A DNA stretch of 64,000 nt from Flavobacterium sp. CYK-55 (GTDB lineage: Bacteria; Bacteroidota; Bacteroidia; Flavobacteriales; Flavobacteriaceae). This document shows, one piece after another, positions 17,736 through 26,518 of the stretch. A program made the position numbers and the translations under genes. Numbering within the stretch: the first letter of the stretch is position 1; each line of letters opens with the position of its first letter. Below the pieces are notes generated by a model that did no database searches, was not told the origin of the DNA, and saw nothing but the letters and a program-made list of their open reading frames with translations. Location: the NCBI RefSeq assembly GCF_018413465.1, contig NZ_JAHCDK010000002.1, positions 248,001 to 312,000 on the forward strand, in the 5' to 3' direction.

Positions 17736-18857
17736 CTAAATATCTCGAAATTGCTTTTGATGATTGAGCTGCCAAATATCAACACTTTTGAGTGATTCCA
17801 AAAACAATTGGGCACTGTTTCCGGTTCCGAAATCTGATAAGGTTGGTGTAACTTGGTGTTCATTTATAATAGCCAACGCGTTTGAAATACTTTTCTGATC
17901 GTAGCCCACATTGAGAATGTCAGCATGAACGGCTCTATTTTGCTGGCGTGTACCGATATTGATAATCGGAATTCCATAATAAGGTGCCTCGCGAATTCCG
18001 GCGCTGCTGTTGCCAATAATAAACTGGCTGTTTTTGAGTAAGGTCAAAAAATATTCAAATCGAAGTGACGGAAACACCCTGAACCTACTATTGCCTTTGA
18101 ATGATTCGTAAGCATTCAAAATCGCTTGACTGCCCATATCGTTATTCGGAAAAATAACTACATAATTATGGTTATCTTTTAAAAGTGCTTGCACAAAGTT
18201 GTGTGCGTAAAACTCCATTTCGGCAGCCTCTGTGGTTACCGGATGAAACATGGCTAAAGCATATTGATTGAACTCAATTTCATAATACTTTTTTGAGGTT
18301 GCCAAATCAGGTAAATCATCTGAAAACATAATATCAATATCGGGCGAGCCAACAACAAAAACAGATGATTTCATCTCGCCCATTTGCAAGAGTCGTTTTT
18401 TTGCCTCTGAATTAGATACAAAGTGAATGTGACTTAACTTGCTCACACTATGCCGGATGAGTTCATCAACCGTTCCTGAGATTTCGCCCCCTTCAATATG
18501 CGCTACCAGAATATTGTTGAGCGAACCCACTATGGCCCCTGCCAAAGTTTCTACTCGATCACCATGCACCACAATCATATCTGGCTGAACTTTTTTAACA
18601 TAGGCCGACAAACCTTCAATTGTTTTGGCCAAAGTAAGATCCATGGTAGTTTCGTGGGTATGATTTTGAAAAGTAGCTATGTTTGTAAAACCACAACGTT
18701 CAATTTCAAGCAAAGTATAACCATACTGCTCTTGGAGATGCATACCGGTCACAAAAACAAAAGGCTCAAATTCAGATTCTTGTTCTAGAATTTGAATCAA
18801 TGATTTTATTTTACCAAAATCTGCGCGTGTGCCGGTTAAAAAAAGTATTTTTTTCAT
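17736..18857 (-). CDS. neuC: UDP-GlcNAc 2-epimerase, hydrolysing (NeuC/LegG type)
   Basis: First enzyme of nonulosonic acid synthesis. It releases UDP while inverting C2, giving ManNAc from UDP-GlcNAc, or the 2,4-diacetamido sugar if the substrate is UDP-diacetylbacillosamine. The 373 residues have the hydrolysing-epimerase start KKILFLTGTRADFGKIKSL, VHGDRVETLAGA, AHIEGGEISGTVDELIRHS and GNSSAGIREAPYYGIP. Together with neuB and neuA, which end 4 bases upstream and abut, this forms a complete cassette. The ATG at 18857 was chosen over 18869 because it matches the family start and does not overlap neuB. Whether it is NeuC or LegG cannot be decided here. Confidence 0.87.
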   Translation of the reverse strand: MKKILFLTGTRADFGKIKSLIQILEQESEFEPFVFVTGMHLQEQYGYTLLEIERCGFTNIATFQNHTHETTMDLTLAKTIEGLSAYVKKVQPDMIVVHGDRVETLAGAIVGSLNNILVAHIEGGEISGTVDELIRHSVSKLSHIHFVSNSEAKKRLLQMGEMKSSVFVVGSPDIDIMFSDDLPDLATSKKYYEIEFNQYALAMFHPVTTEAAEMEFYAHNFVQALLKDNHNYVVIFPNNDMGSQAILNAYESFKGNSRFRVFPSLRFEYFLTLLKNSQFIIGNSSAGIREAPYYGIPIINIGTRQQNRAVHADILNVGYDQKSISNALAIINEHQVTPTLSDFGTGNSAQLFLESLKSVDIWQLNHQKQFRDI

Positions 18858-18861
18858 CAAA

Positions 18862-19902
18862 TTAGACAATGTCTTCCCAAGTTAATTGCTCGTCATCAGC
18901 AATTGATCTCGTTGCTTTTTTTCCGATAATAGATTCAAAATGCTCTGCCAAAATTTTGCCTGTTCCCGGGCGTTTTACCCAGATATTTTCATGTGTAAAA
19001 ACTTCGCCTTCGCCAATAGGAGCAATTGTACAAACCGTAGCAAATGCAAAATCAATAGTCACTTGTTCTTCGGCTGCAGGCTCTTTTTGACCGCCCCGCA
19101 TTTGCCATATTTCACGAGATGAAATAATAAGCTCACCACACGCTTTTTCATCCATACTACAAACAATATCCGGTCCGGTGCGTTGCATATGATCGGTAAA
19201 GTGTCGCTCTAAAATGCTGCCGCCTAAAGCCACCGCACCCAAGCAAGCATTGTTGTTTAAAGTGTGGTCTGACAAACCAAATACTTTATCCGGGAAAGCC
19301 TCGTGCAGTTGCGTCATGGCTCCGTAACGCACCAAATGAATCGGCGTTGGATATAAATTAGTGGTATGTAAAAGTGCTACCGGAACTTGGTGTTTATCAA
19401 AAATAGCAACCGCTTTGGCTACACTTTCAATCGTATTCATACCGGTACTCAAAATCACCGGCTTTCCAAAACTGGCTATGTGCTCAAGTAACGGATAATT
19501 ATTGCATTCGCCCGAACCAATTTTGTATGCTTCAACGCCCATACGCTGCAATCGGTTGGCAGCAGCTCTTGAAAAAGGCGTTGAAATAAAAATCATGCCT
19601 TTGCGCTCAACATAATTTTTAAGTTGAATTTCTTCATCTTCGTTGAGCGCACATCGCTGCATGATTTCATAAATTGAAACATCGGCATTGCCAGGAATGA
19701 CTTTTTTGGCCACCGAGCTCATTTCATCCTCAACAATGTGGGTTTGATGTTTGACTACTTCAACACCCGCTCTGTGTGCTGCATCAACCATTTCAAAAGC
19801 TGTTTTTAATGAGCCTTCGTGGTTAATACCAATTTCGGCAATTACTAATGGTGGATAGTCGGGCCCGGTTTTTCGACCGGCAATTGAAATATAGGGATTC
19901 AT
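18862..19902 (-). CDS. neuB: N-acetylneuraminate (or related nonulosonate) synthase
   Basis: Condenses phosphoenolpyruvate with ManNAc, or with a 6-deoxy diacetamido relative, to give a nine-carbon sialic-type acid. The TIM barrel begins with [18 protein letters not shown] and includes [38 protein letters not shown] and GLSDHT. The C-terminal 60 residues (from about RRGGQ onward, [14 protein letters not shown]) form the antifreeze-like SAF domain. The length of 346 is normal. It abuts neuA and is followed by neuC after 4 bases, so the three genes are one unit. Confidence 0.9.
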   Translation of the reverse strand: MNPYISIAGRKTGPDYPPLVIAEIGINHEGSLKTAFEMVDAAHRAGVEVVKHQTHIVEDEMSSVAKKVIPGNADVSIYEIMQRCALNEDEEIQLKNYVERKGMIFISTPFSRAAANRLQRMGVEAYKIGSGECNNYPLLEHIASFGKPVILSTGMNTIESVAKAVAIFDKHQVPVALLHTTNLYPTPIHLVRYGAMTQLHEAFPDKVFGLSDHTLNNNACLGAVALGGSILERHFTDHMQRTGPDIVCSMDEKACGELIISSREIWQMRGGQKEPAAEEQVTIDFAFATVCTIAPIGEGEVFTHENIWVKRPGTGKILAEHFESIIGKKATRSIADDEQLTWEDIV

Positions 19903-20565
19903 CTATTTGTATTTTTGAATTAAATATTGGGCGTAATCAAAATCATCTTGGGTATCAATGTCAACCCATGAAAACGGGTGGTTAACAATCATCGGAAAAC
20001 CATCTTCACTCATGATACTTCCTTGTTTTATAAGTGATGTACTGCTGATGTACAACAAACCGTTCTCATAATAAAGTGGTTCTAAATCTTGGCTTCGCTG
20101 CCCGATTTGATAATTGAACGGAACAAATTTGTGGTGGATGATTTTTCCGAATTTTTGGTGATTTCTGCTTACTGTCATCAAACTGTTACAATTGTTTTTT
20201 TGATACACAGCAAAGGCTTCCATCAATAATTTTTTAGGGCGAAGCGGATTAGTTGGTTGCAATAAAATTACATTTTCAATCGAATCCGGAAGCTCACTTA
20301 AAACATGTTGCAAGGCTGTTATTGTGGGCTGCTCATCACCCGACAAATCACAGGGGCGGTCAATGACTTGTGCACCGAAATCAAGAGCTGTTTGTTTGAT
20401 TTGTGCATCATCGGTACTCACAAAAACGCCATCAATAATATCGTGATGCGCCAAAGCCAATTCAATGCTATGCGCTATGAGCGGTCGCCCGTCTAGCAGC
20501 ATTAAATTTTTTCCGGGCAATCGTTTTGAACCGCCGCGAGCTGGAATGATGGCAATGGTTTTCAT
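19903..20565 (-). CDS. neuA: CMP-nonulosonate (acylneuraminate) cytidylyltransferase
   Basis: Activates the nonulosonic acid with CTP to the CMP-sugar used by a sialyltransferase-type enzyme. The 220 residues include the nucleotide-binding start IIPARGGSKRLPGKN, the metal and sugar region VSTDD, LLQPTNPLRP and the late acidic pair WVDIDTQDDFDYA. The length matches the short bacterial and legionaminic or pseudaminic enzymes, without an added esterase domain. It lies directly upstream of neuB. No recognisable GT42, GT52 or GT80 sialyltransferase is nearby, so one of the GT2 or unassigned genes may do that step. Confidence 0.9.
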   Translation of the reverse strand: MKTIAIIPARGGSKRLPGKNLMLLDGRPLIAHSIELALAHHDIIDGVFVSTDDAQIKQTALDFGAQVIDRPCDLSGDEQPTITALQHVLSELPDSIENVILLQPTNPLRPKKLLMEAFAVYQKNNCNSLMTVSRNHQKFGKIIHHKFVPFNYQIGQRSQDLEPLYYENGLLYISSTSLIKQGSIMSEDGFPMIVNHPFSWVDIDTQDDFDYAQYLIQKYK

Positions 20566-20590
20566 GTCTTAAAAATGGCCTTAAATGTAA

Positions 20591-21496
20591 CTATTTTTCG
20601 GGTTTCCAATATAGGCGAATGTTCTCAATTTTTTCAAATTCTTGATATTCTTTTTCGCTCAGACGATTGGCATTTTTAATAATTTTTGGACCAAAAGTAA
20701 TCAGATCAAAACCCGCCAAAATTAAAGCTTTCAAAGCTCTGTAATCGCCTTTAAAAACTCGGGATTTAAGTTGCATCCATATAGAATAAGCCAAAAGTCT
20801 GGGTATGCGGTTCATCGGAAAAAACATCAAATACAAACTCCAACCCGAGCGCAAAGAACGACGCAATCGAATGGCGTAATCTGCATTGTTTTTTCGGGCT
20901 TTTAGGTCAACTCTATGATGCACCAAAACCGAAGGCAAATAGTGAATTTCAATATCTTTTTTGAATAGTTCATAAGCGGCAAAATCTTCTTCGCCGTGAA
21001 AAACAAACCAAGCCGGATAACCCGAAATGGCTCTCCATGCACTCATCCGCCAGGCATGCGCACCACCTGCAAAACTTTTCATCCGCAACGAAACATCAGA
21101 AGTTTGCTGTGATAAAGGCGGTTGTTTGCTCCAAAAAATTCTAAATCCCACCAAACCACATTTTGGATTCTGCTGAAAATATTGTTCTATTTGATGCAAT
21201 GGTTGCTCAGATAAAAAATGTAAATCATCATCAATTGAAATAGCATAATCACTTTGAACCAGACTCATGAGTTCATTGCGACTGGCAATGAGTCCAAGGC
21301 TTTTTTGATGTTGAATTAAATGAATATTGGGATAGTTCTTCTGGATAAATTCTGATGTAGCATCGGTTGATCCATCGTCACAAATTAGGGTTGAAACATT
21401 GGGCAATGCGAGCAATGAACTTATTTGCTCGAGGGTGAATTTTAAATCTTCGAGCCTATTTTTGGTTGTAATAATAATGGTAAAAGTAGCCTGCAT
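20591..21496 (-). CDS. GT2-family glycosyltransferase
   Basis: GT-A transferase of 301 residues with FTIIITTKNRLEDLKFTLEQ, STLICDDGSTDATSEF and the metal site AISIDDDLHF. The acceptor half has FAGGAHAWRMSAWRAISGYP and HGEEDFAAYELF, with Glu-Asp as probable base. The ATG at 21496 follows the upstream stop by 1 base, and an alternative ATG at 21511 would overlap that gene by 14 bases. First of three consecutive GT2 genes between the ABC exporter block and the neu cassette. Confidence 0.84.
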   Translation of the reverse strand: MQATFTIIITTKNRLEDLKFTLEQISSLLALPNVSTLICDDGSTDATSEFIQKNYPNIHLIQHQKSLGLIASRNELMSLVQSDYAISIDDDLHFLSEQPLHQIEQYFQQNPKCGLVGFRIFWSKQPPLSQQTSDVSLRMKSFAGGAHAWRMSAWRAISGYPAWFVFHGEEDFAAYELFKKDIEIHYLPSVLVHHRVDLKARKNNADYAIRLRRSLRSGWSLYLMFFPMNRIPRLLAYSIWMQLKSRVFKGDYRALKALILAGFDLITFGPKIIKNANRLSEKEYQEFEKIENIRLYWKPEK

Positions 21497-21497
21497 A

Positions 21498-22508
21498 TCA
21501 ATATTTAGCAACCATTTCTTTGGGCAAACCTTTGTAACTGTAAAACAACATTCTGAATTTTTTACTCTTCATGAATTTTTTGAAAATGTGATTTTTGATA
21601 AAGTAAATCAGCTTATTACAGTTTTGATACACCGGAAATTGTGTTTGAAAAAGTTGTACCGAATCTCGGCTAAAGCTTACATCATCCATCCAAGGCTCAT
21701 AAACATTGCCCATATGATAGGCATAATTATCATAAGTGGTCAGACGCCAATAATCTTTCTTGAGTGGAATGGTATCAAGATAAGTTTCACTGTAACCGCC
21801 CATTTTAAAGGGCATATAAGTGATCATTTCATCAAACATTTGCTTTTTATAAGTGGCAACGAAATGCCCTGAGCCCAAATATGCTTTAAATTGATCTTGG
21901 GTTTCAAAACCCAGTGTAAGCTTAAGATAATCAGGATTGGCATTGTCATCCCAACCCAAACTTTTATAAAATAGTTTTAACGCTTCTGGGTTTTTAACCG
22001 GCAACCATTTGAGCTTTCTAGTAAAAAAAGTATCAAAAATTGCATTGTTACAATAACTCAAAAACACGCGATATTGTGGCACGATTCCAACTACACCGGC
22101 CTTCGGAAAATGGGAAAATACGCGGTTGGTTTCAAGCTGCCATCCGGACAAAAAAAGCACATCGCTATCGGCTATTGTTACGAGTTCAATGTTATTTCCG
22201 GATAAACCTTTAAAAATAGCATTGAGTTTACCGATGTTGTGGGTGTGAATGAGTTCGTGAATTTTATTTTGCTCAAGTAGTGTGTCGAGATATTGAACTA
22301 TAGGCGCATGACTACCGTTATTGACAATGGTAAAAAATGTGCGCTCGTGCGAAGTGGCCAATAATGACTCTATACACCGCTGCAAAATTTTAAACGCATC
22401 GCGATAATAATCTTGATCATGGGGTATAAAAACGGGTATAATCACCTGATGAAAATAATATTCTTCTTGATGAACTTGGTCTTTATGTGGATTATATCCT
22501 TGGCGCAT
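21498..22508 (-). CDS. GT2-family glycosyltransferase
   Basis: GT-A transferase of 336 residues. The first strand (FHQVIIPVFIPHDQDYYRD) comes unusually late, after 20 polar residues. The rest follows the family: FFTIVNNGSHAPIVQ, THNIGKLNAIFKGL and the metal site VTIADSDVLFLSGW with D-S-D. The acceptor half carries FVATYKKQMFDEM and a His-rich DNYAYHMGNVYEPW stretch. Two bases separate it from the upstream GT2. Substrate unknown. Confidence 0.8.
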   Translation of the reverse strand: MRQGYNPHKDQVHQEEYYFHQVIIPVFIPHDQDYYRDAFKILQRCIESLLATSHERTFFTIVNNGSHAPIVQYLDTLLEQNKIHELIHTHNIGKLNAIFKGLSGNNIELVTIADSDVLFLSGWQLETNRVFSHFPKAGVVGIVPQYRVFLSYCNNAIFDTFFTRKLKWLPVKNPEALKLFYKSLGWDDNANPDYLKLTLGFETQDQFKAYLGSGHFVATYKKQMFDEMITYMPFKMGGYSETYLDTIPLKKDYWRLTTYDNYAYHMGNVYEPWMDDVSFSRDSVQLFQTQFPVYQNCNKLIYFIKNHIFKKFMKSKKFRMLFYSYKGLPKEMVAKY

Positions 22509-22510
22509 GA

Positions 22511-23401
22511 TTAAAATTTCTTGAGAAAATTTTTAAAGATTAATTTTAAAAACTTGAAGTAATTCCTAAAAGCCAAGTTCCTAAAATACAACTCTGAAAT
22601 CTTGACAAAATAAGTCACCTTTTTTTTGTTGTAAATATAAGTTCTGCTCATTTGGCTCAGCAACAAAACAATTTGTCTAGGCGTAAATCGGCTTTTTTTC
22701 TGTTCGAGTAAGTATTTGTAAAACTGAAAAGCAGCTTCGGTTTTGGGGCCTGTATAGTGTTGACTTCCTGAAATGCTCACCTCAGAAATTCTGATTCCTG
22801 CCGGAGATTCATTAATCGTATATAAATTGCCAAAATTTGAAAACTCCAAAACGGCCAACCAATCTGAAAACCAAGCAAGAGGCAGTTCTTTAAATCCAAT
22901 TTTCTGTACTTGCTCTTTTTTAAAAATATACTCACTTAATGAACTCCGATTGCCTTTAAAATAGGAATCTACAGCGTTTTCAATTTTGGGATGTGTAAAA
23001 ATTTCTGATGTTTTTTGGCCTTGATGATTCATTTTGTATGTAGCAAAGCGCACTACTTGAGCCGTTTTTTCGATTGCGGGTAATTGCTCGTAAAACGATT
23101 CAATGGTTTGCGGATGAAGATAATCATCATCACCCAAGACCATAATCCAAGGCTCATCAGAAGTCAAAGCTATACATCGATTCCATTGAGCAACAAGCGA
23201 AATCCCACCCAGGTTTTCATCAAATCTATGATAATCAAAATCAAACTGTTGTCTGTATTTATCTAGAATAATTGCCGGATTTTGCTTACTGGCATCGTCA
23301 CCAATATAAACTTTAAAGTTTTTGTTGGTTTGCTGCGCCAATGAATCTAACAGCGAATCAAAAAAGTCAAGCTTGTAATACGGAACTACAATAGCAATCA
23401 T
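22511..23401 (-). CDS. GT2-family glycosyltransferase
   Basis: GT-A transferase of 296 residues. MIAIVVPYYKLDFFDSLLDS is followed by KVYIGDDASKQNP and the strong metal site IMVLGDDDYLHPQT. The usual acceptor-side WFSDWLAVLEFS contains the probable catalytic Asp. The C-terminus is short and very basic (FLKLIFKNFLKKF), which may hold the protein at the membrane. The ATG overlaps the TGA of the methyltransferase gene as ATGA. Confidence 0.84.
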   Translation of the reverse strand: MIAIVVPYYKLDFFDSLLDSLAQQTNKNFKVYIGDDASKQNPAIILDKYRQQFDFDYHRFDENLGGISLVAQWNRCIALTSDEPWIMVLGDDDYLHPQTIESFYEQLPAIEKTAQVVRFATYKMNHQGQKTSEIFTHPKIENAVDSYFKGNRSSLSEYIFKKEQVQKIGFKELPLAWFSDWLAVLEFSNFGNLYTINESPAGIRISEVSISGSQHYTGPKTEAAFQFYKYLLEQKKSRFTPRQIVLLLSQMSRTYIYNKKKVTYFVKISELYFRNLAFRNYFKFLKLIFKNFLKKF

Positions 23402-24207
23402 TTAGATTTTCTTTTCAGAATTTTAAGCGGTTTTAAAATAAAATTGCCAACTCTGTAGGTATTGCTTTTTTGCCAATGATCAGTCCAGCTTTTCTTTTGA
23501 ATGATTTCGCCATTAAAAATAGAAAGTTTTTGCTTTTGAAAATCAACATCCGAACCGATGATAATCAAATATAAAGCATCAATATTTTGGGGTTGCACTT
23601 TGGCGTAATCACCGGTAAAAAAGCTCAAGTTGGCTTGCTGAAGATCGTCTTGAATTATAGAGTTCCCGTTGCAATAAGTTTGAGCCAACAACTGAGTGTT
23701 GCTAAAAGATGCTGATAGCAAATCAACAAATTCTTGTTTGTACAACTCAAGAACATGAAACGGATTTTGAAAATTTCTTTGATCAGAATAATACAATTTA
23801 TCTGGGGTTGATATAATAACAACGCCATTGGGTTTGAGCACGCGTTTAATTTCGCGCATCATAGCCTCATGCTGATCGTGATGTTCAATGGTTTCAAAAC
23901 TGACCACTACATCAACGCTTTGATCCTCAAGTGGAATTTGTGTAGCACTTCCTACTTGAAAACGAATATTGTCTTTTTTATACTTGGCTTTGGCCGCCTG
24001 AATGGTTTGCGGATCAATATCAACTGAATGAACCAAAGTTGCTTTACTACTCATGAGATTACTGCCATAACCTTCGCCACAAGCAATATCCAAAATTGTT
24101 TTGTTTTCAATATACGGCATCACCATAGCATAGCGATGCAAGTGTTCAATTGAGTCGCGCCCGTAGATAAAAGCTTCTAAACGTTCGCCAGACCATTTGT
24201 TTTTCAT
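23398..24207 (-). CDS. SAM-dependent methyltransferase next to Wzt, possible chain-end cap
   Basis: Class I methyltransferase of 269 residues. Motif I is ILDIACGEGYGSNLMS near residue 38, then VHSVDIDPQTIQAA (SAM ribose), VVVSFETIEHHDQHE and LKPNGVVIISTPD. The gene overlaps wzt by ATGA and is therefore translated with the ABC exporter. In characterised Wzm/Wzt systems with a C-terminal Wzt domain (E. coli O8/O9a), a methyl group at the chain end stops growth and is read by Wzt. A similar role is inferred from position only. The start at 24207 was chosen for the ATGA overlap, and 24219 is possible. Confidence 0.78.
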   Translation of the reverse strand: MKNKWSGERLEAFIYGRDSIEHLHRYAMVMPYIENKTILDIACGEGYGSNLMSSKATLVHSVDIDPQTIQAAKAKYKKDNIRFQVGSATQIPLEDQSVDVVVSFETIEHHDQHEAMMREIKRVLKPNGVVIISTPDKLYYSDQRNFQNPFHVLELYKQEFVDLLSASFSNTQLLAQTYCNGNSIIQDDLQQANLSFFTGDYAKVQPQNIDALYLIIIGSDVDFQKQKLSIFNGEIIQKKSWTDHWQKSNTYRVGNFILKPLKILKRKSK

Positions 24208-25493
24208 TGTTGTTCCCAATTTAATAGAGGACGAACCACTCCGGGAAATCTTCCGGAATAGCTACCTCTGACTGTATTTTCATTGATTTCATCAATCACA
24301 TTAAAACCTACTATTTCCATTTCGTGAAACTCAACATGAAACGGGTTGTAGCGCATAATGGCAAAACTGCAGTTGTAAGTTCCTTCGGCTAAAAAGTTAC
24401 CCGGAATGGTAATTACTGTTGAGTGAATTCCGAGCGGCAACGGTGTTTTTAATGATGATGCATTTTTATCGTGTGAACTCAAAATATGAATATTATGCCC
24501 GTTAAAAAGGTTGAAACCATGCAAGAAAAGTTCATTCTCTTTGGTGATTTCATAGGTAAACTCAATCTTCACATCATCAGTTATAGCATGATTTAAAGCT
24601 ATTTGATTATGCTTATTAAGGACTTTAACTTCGAGCAATCGAATAAAACTAGATTTGGGTGCCGTTTGTATCGGCCATGTTCTGTGGGCATAACTTTCGG
24701 CATTTTTGAGGTAATGATCTATCGCTTGATCAACGCCTCCGTTAAAAGCCAATCTGCCATTTTCAAGAACAATTCCATGGGTACACAAGCTTTTGACCGC
24801 CGCCATATTATGACTCACAAATAAAACCGTTCTGCCTTGCCCTTTGCTGATATCACCCATTTTGCCGAGGCATTTTTTTTGAAATTCGGCATCGCCAACA
24901 GCCAAGACTTCATCTACAATAAGAATTTCGCTTTCAAGATGTGCCGCCACAGCAAAGGCTAAACGAACATACATGCCTGAAGAATATCTTTTAACTGGCG
25001 TATCTACATAGCGTTCAACGCCCGAAAAATCAATAATTTCATCTAGTTTACGCGTAATTTCTTTTTTGCGCATGCCTAAAATAGCACCGTTGAGATAAAT
25101 ATTTTCTCGACCGCTGAGTTCAGGATGGAAACCTGTTCCGACTTCAAGCAAACTGGCAATACGACCGCGAACTTTTATTTGACCCGTGGTGGGCGCAGTA
25201 ACGCGGGAAAGCAATTTGAGCAAAGTACTTTTTCCGGCGCCATTTTTACCAATAATACCGACTGCTTCGCCTTGCTGAATATCAAAATTTATATCGCGCA
25301 AAGACCAAACTATATCACTACCGCCTTTGATACTTCGGTCATTGGTTTCGCCAATTTTTAAAAATGGATCTTCTTTTCCTAAAACCTTAGTGACCCAAAA
25401 ACGTTCTAAATCTCGCGAAATAGTTCCGGTACCAATTTGTCCGATTTGGTAGGCTTTTGATAAATCTTCGGCTTTTATTACAACTTTTGACAT
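24204..25493 (-). CDS. wzt: Polysaccharide ABC exporter, ATP-binding subunit with Wzt C-terminal domain
   Basis: Energises export of lipid-linked polysaccharide through Wzm. The ABC domain has Walker A GKNGAGKS (about 82-89), signature SSGMYVRLAFA (from about 169) and Walker B ILIVDEVLAVGD (about 189-200), then VLFVSHN. Residues from about 280 to 429 form an added domain (KIEFTYEITKENELFLHGF, VITIPGNFLAEGTYNCSF) with the look of the Wzt_C beta-sandwich. That domain binds the finished chain end in the O8/O9a type of system. It directly follows wzm and overlaps the methyltransferase gene. Confidence 0.9.
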   Translation of the reverse strand: MSKVVIKAEDLSKAYQIGQIGTGTISRDLERFWVTKVLGKEDPFLKIGETNDRSIKGGSDIVWSLRDINFDIQQGEAVGIIGKNGAGKSTLLKLLSRVTAPTTGQIKVRGRIASLLEVGTGFHPELSGRENIYLNGAILGMRKKEITRKLDEIIDFSGVERYVDTPVKRYSSGMYVRLAFAVAAHLESEILIVDEVLAVGDAEFQKKCLGKMGDISKGQGRTVLFVSHNMAAVKSLCTHGIVLENGRLAFNGGVDQAIDHYLKNAESYAHRTWPIQTAPKSSFIRLLEVKVLNKHNQIALNHAITDDVKIEFTYEITKENELFLHGFNLFNGHNIHILSSHDKNASSLKTPLPLGIHSTVITIPGNFLAEGTYNCSFAIMRYNPFHVEFHEMEIVGFNVIDEINENTVRGSYSGRFPGVVRPLLNWEQQ

Positions 25494-26351
25494 TTAGATG
25501 GTATCTACAAAGGTTCGTTCGGTTTTATTAAAAATCACAACACCGGCCAGTAATACGATCAAAGTAACTCCGCTTGAATAAGCAATACTATTAAAAGTAC
25601 ACTCACCTTTGCCTAGCAATGAAAATCGAAAAGCTTCAATGATTCCGGTCATCGGATTGAGTTCAATAAACGATTTATATTTTTCAGGAGCAGCACTGAG
25701 CGGATAAATAACGGTTGTTCCGTACATCAGCAACTGAACTCCAAAAGTGACCAAAAAGGTTAAATCGCGGTATTTGGTTGTCATTGCAGTAATAATAAGT
25801 CCGGCACCTAATCCTAATAATGCCATAAGCAAAACCAAATACGGAAACAGCAATATAGCCGAAGTTACCTCAATTGAAGAACCCTGAATGGTGAAGTAAA
25901 CCATCATAATGGCCAAGAGTAATAACTGAACCCCAAAGCGAACCAAATTGCTCACTACTATACTGAGCGGCATAATTAGCCTCGGAAAATACACCTTGCC
26001 GAAAATGGCCACATTATCTCGAAAAACGGTACTGGTTTTAGTCAGACAATCCGAAAAATAATTCCATGCCGTAATTCCTGAAAGGTAAAACAAATACTGA
26101 GGCAATCCATCAGTACTAATACCGGCCAGGTTTCCGAAAACAAAAGTAAATACCAAAGTGGTAAAAATTGGCTGTATAAAAAACCACAGCGGACCTAAAA
26201 CTGTCTGTTTGTAGAAACTCACAAAATCGCGTTTAACAAACATCCACAAAAGATCACGATATCGCCATAAATCCTGGAATTTTAAATCAAAAAGCGATGT
26301 CTTGCCTTTGATGACTAAACTCCAATCTTCAGTATGACTTTTATCGGACAT
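25494..26351 (-). CDS. wzm: Polysaccharide ABC exporter, permease subunit
   Basis: Inner membrane channel of the Wzm/Wzt (ABC2-type) exporter for lipid-linked glycan. The 285 residues begin with a polar amphipathic part (LKFQDLWRYRDLLWMFVKRD), the gate-helix pattern of ABC2 permeases. About six membrane segments follow, with the re-entrant FSDCLTKTSTVFRDN motif and LNPMTGIIEAFR near the end. First gene of the 26.35-17.7 kb unit. A TAnnTTTG element lies 47 bases upstream of the ATG. Confidence 0.9.
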   Translation of the reverse strand: MSDKSHTEDWSLVIKGKTSLFDLKFQDLWRYRDLLWMFVKRDFVSFYKQTVLGPLWFFIQPIFTTLVFTFVFGNLAGISTDGLPQYLFYLSGITAWNYFSDCLTKTSTVFRDNVAIFGKVYFPRLIMPLSIVVSNLVRFGVQLLLLAIMMVYFTIQGSSIEVTSAILLFPYLVLLMALLGLGAGLIITAMTTKYRDLTFLVTFGVQLLMYGTTVIYPLSAAPEKYKSFIELNPMTGIIEAFRFSLLGKGECTFNSIAYSSGVTLIVLLAGVVIFNKTERTFVDTI

Positions 26352-26397
26352 GATTATTTTTAATGAGTAGCAATTGTTCTGATTTTACAGACGCGTG

Positions 26398-26405
26398 CAA
26401 ATATA
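26398..26405 (-). promoter_or_regulatory. Bacteroidota -7 promoter element for the wzm-wzt-neu unit
   Basis: TATATTTG on the reverse strand is an exact TAnnTTTG match, 47 bases upstream of the wzm ATG in the divergent gap between wzm and the cpsB-like gene. The nearest upstream TTG is 24 bases away, one base more than the usual range, so the -33 box is weak or absent. Confidence 0.45.
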
Positions 26406-26492
26406 AGAATTTAACGATTGTTGCCTTTGCAATTTTGCTTTGTTTATCAACAAATACAAGCCTTATCAAACTAGCTTAAAGTATATTTTGCT

Positions 26493-26500
26493 TACTTTTG
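26493..26500 (+). promoter_or_regulatory. Bacteroidota -7 promoter element for the cpsB-like gene
   Basis: TACTTTTG matches TAnnTTTG, 18 bases before the ATG at 26519. It supports that start over the upstream in-frame codon at 26498. No -33 TTG at 17-23 bases is visible. The gap of about 170 bases between the two divergent genes holds no other structure that I recognise. Confidence 0.4.
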
Positions 26501-26518
26501 CGCAGTAATTTTAGGGCT

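Noticed and set aside
21399..21872. 157-codon open frame on the forward strand
   Set aside because: It lies antisense over two well-supported GT2 genes whose conserved motifs cover the same bases, and its translation shows no family motif.
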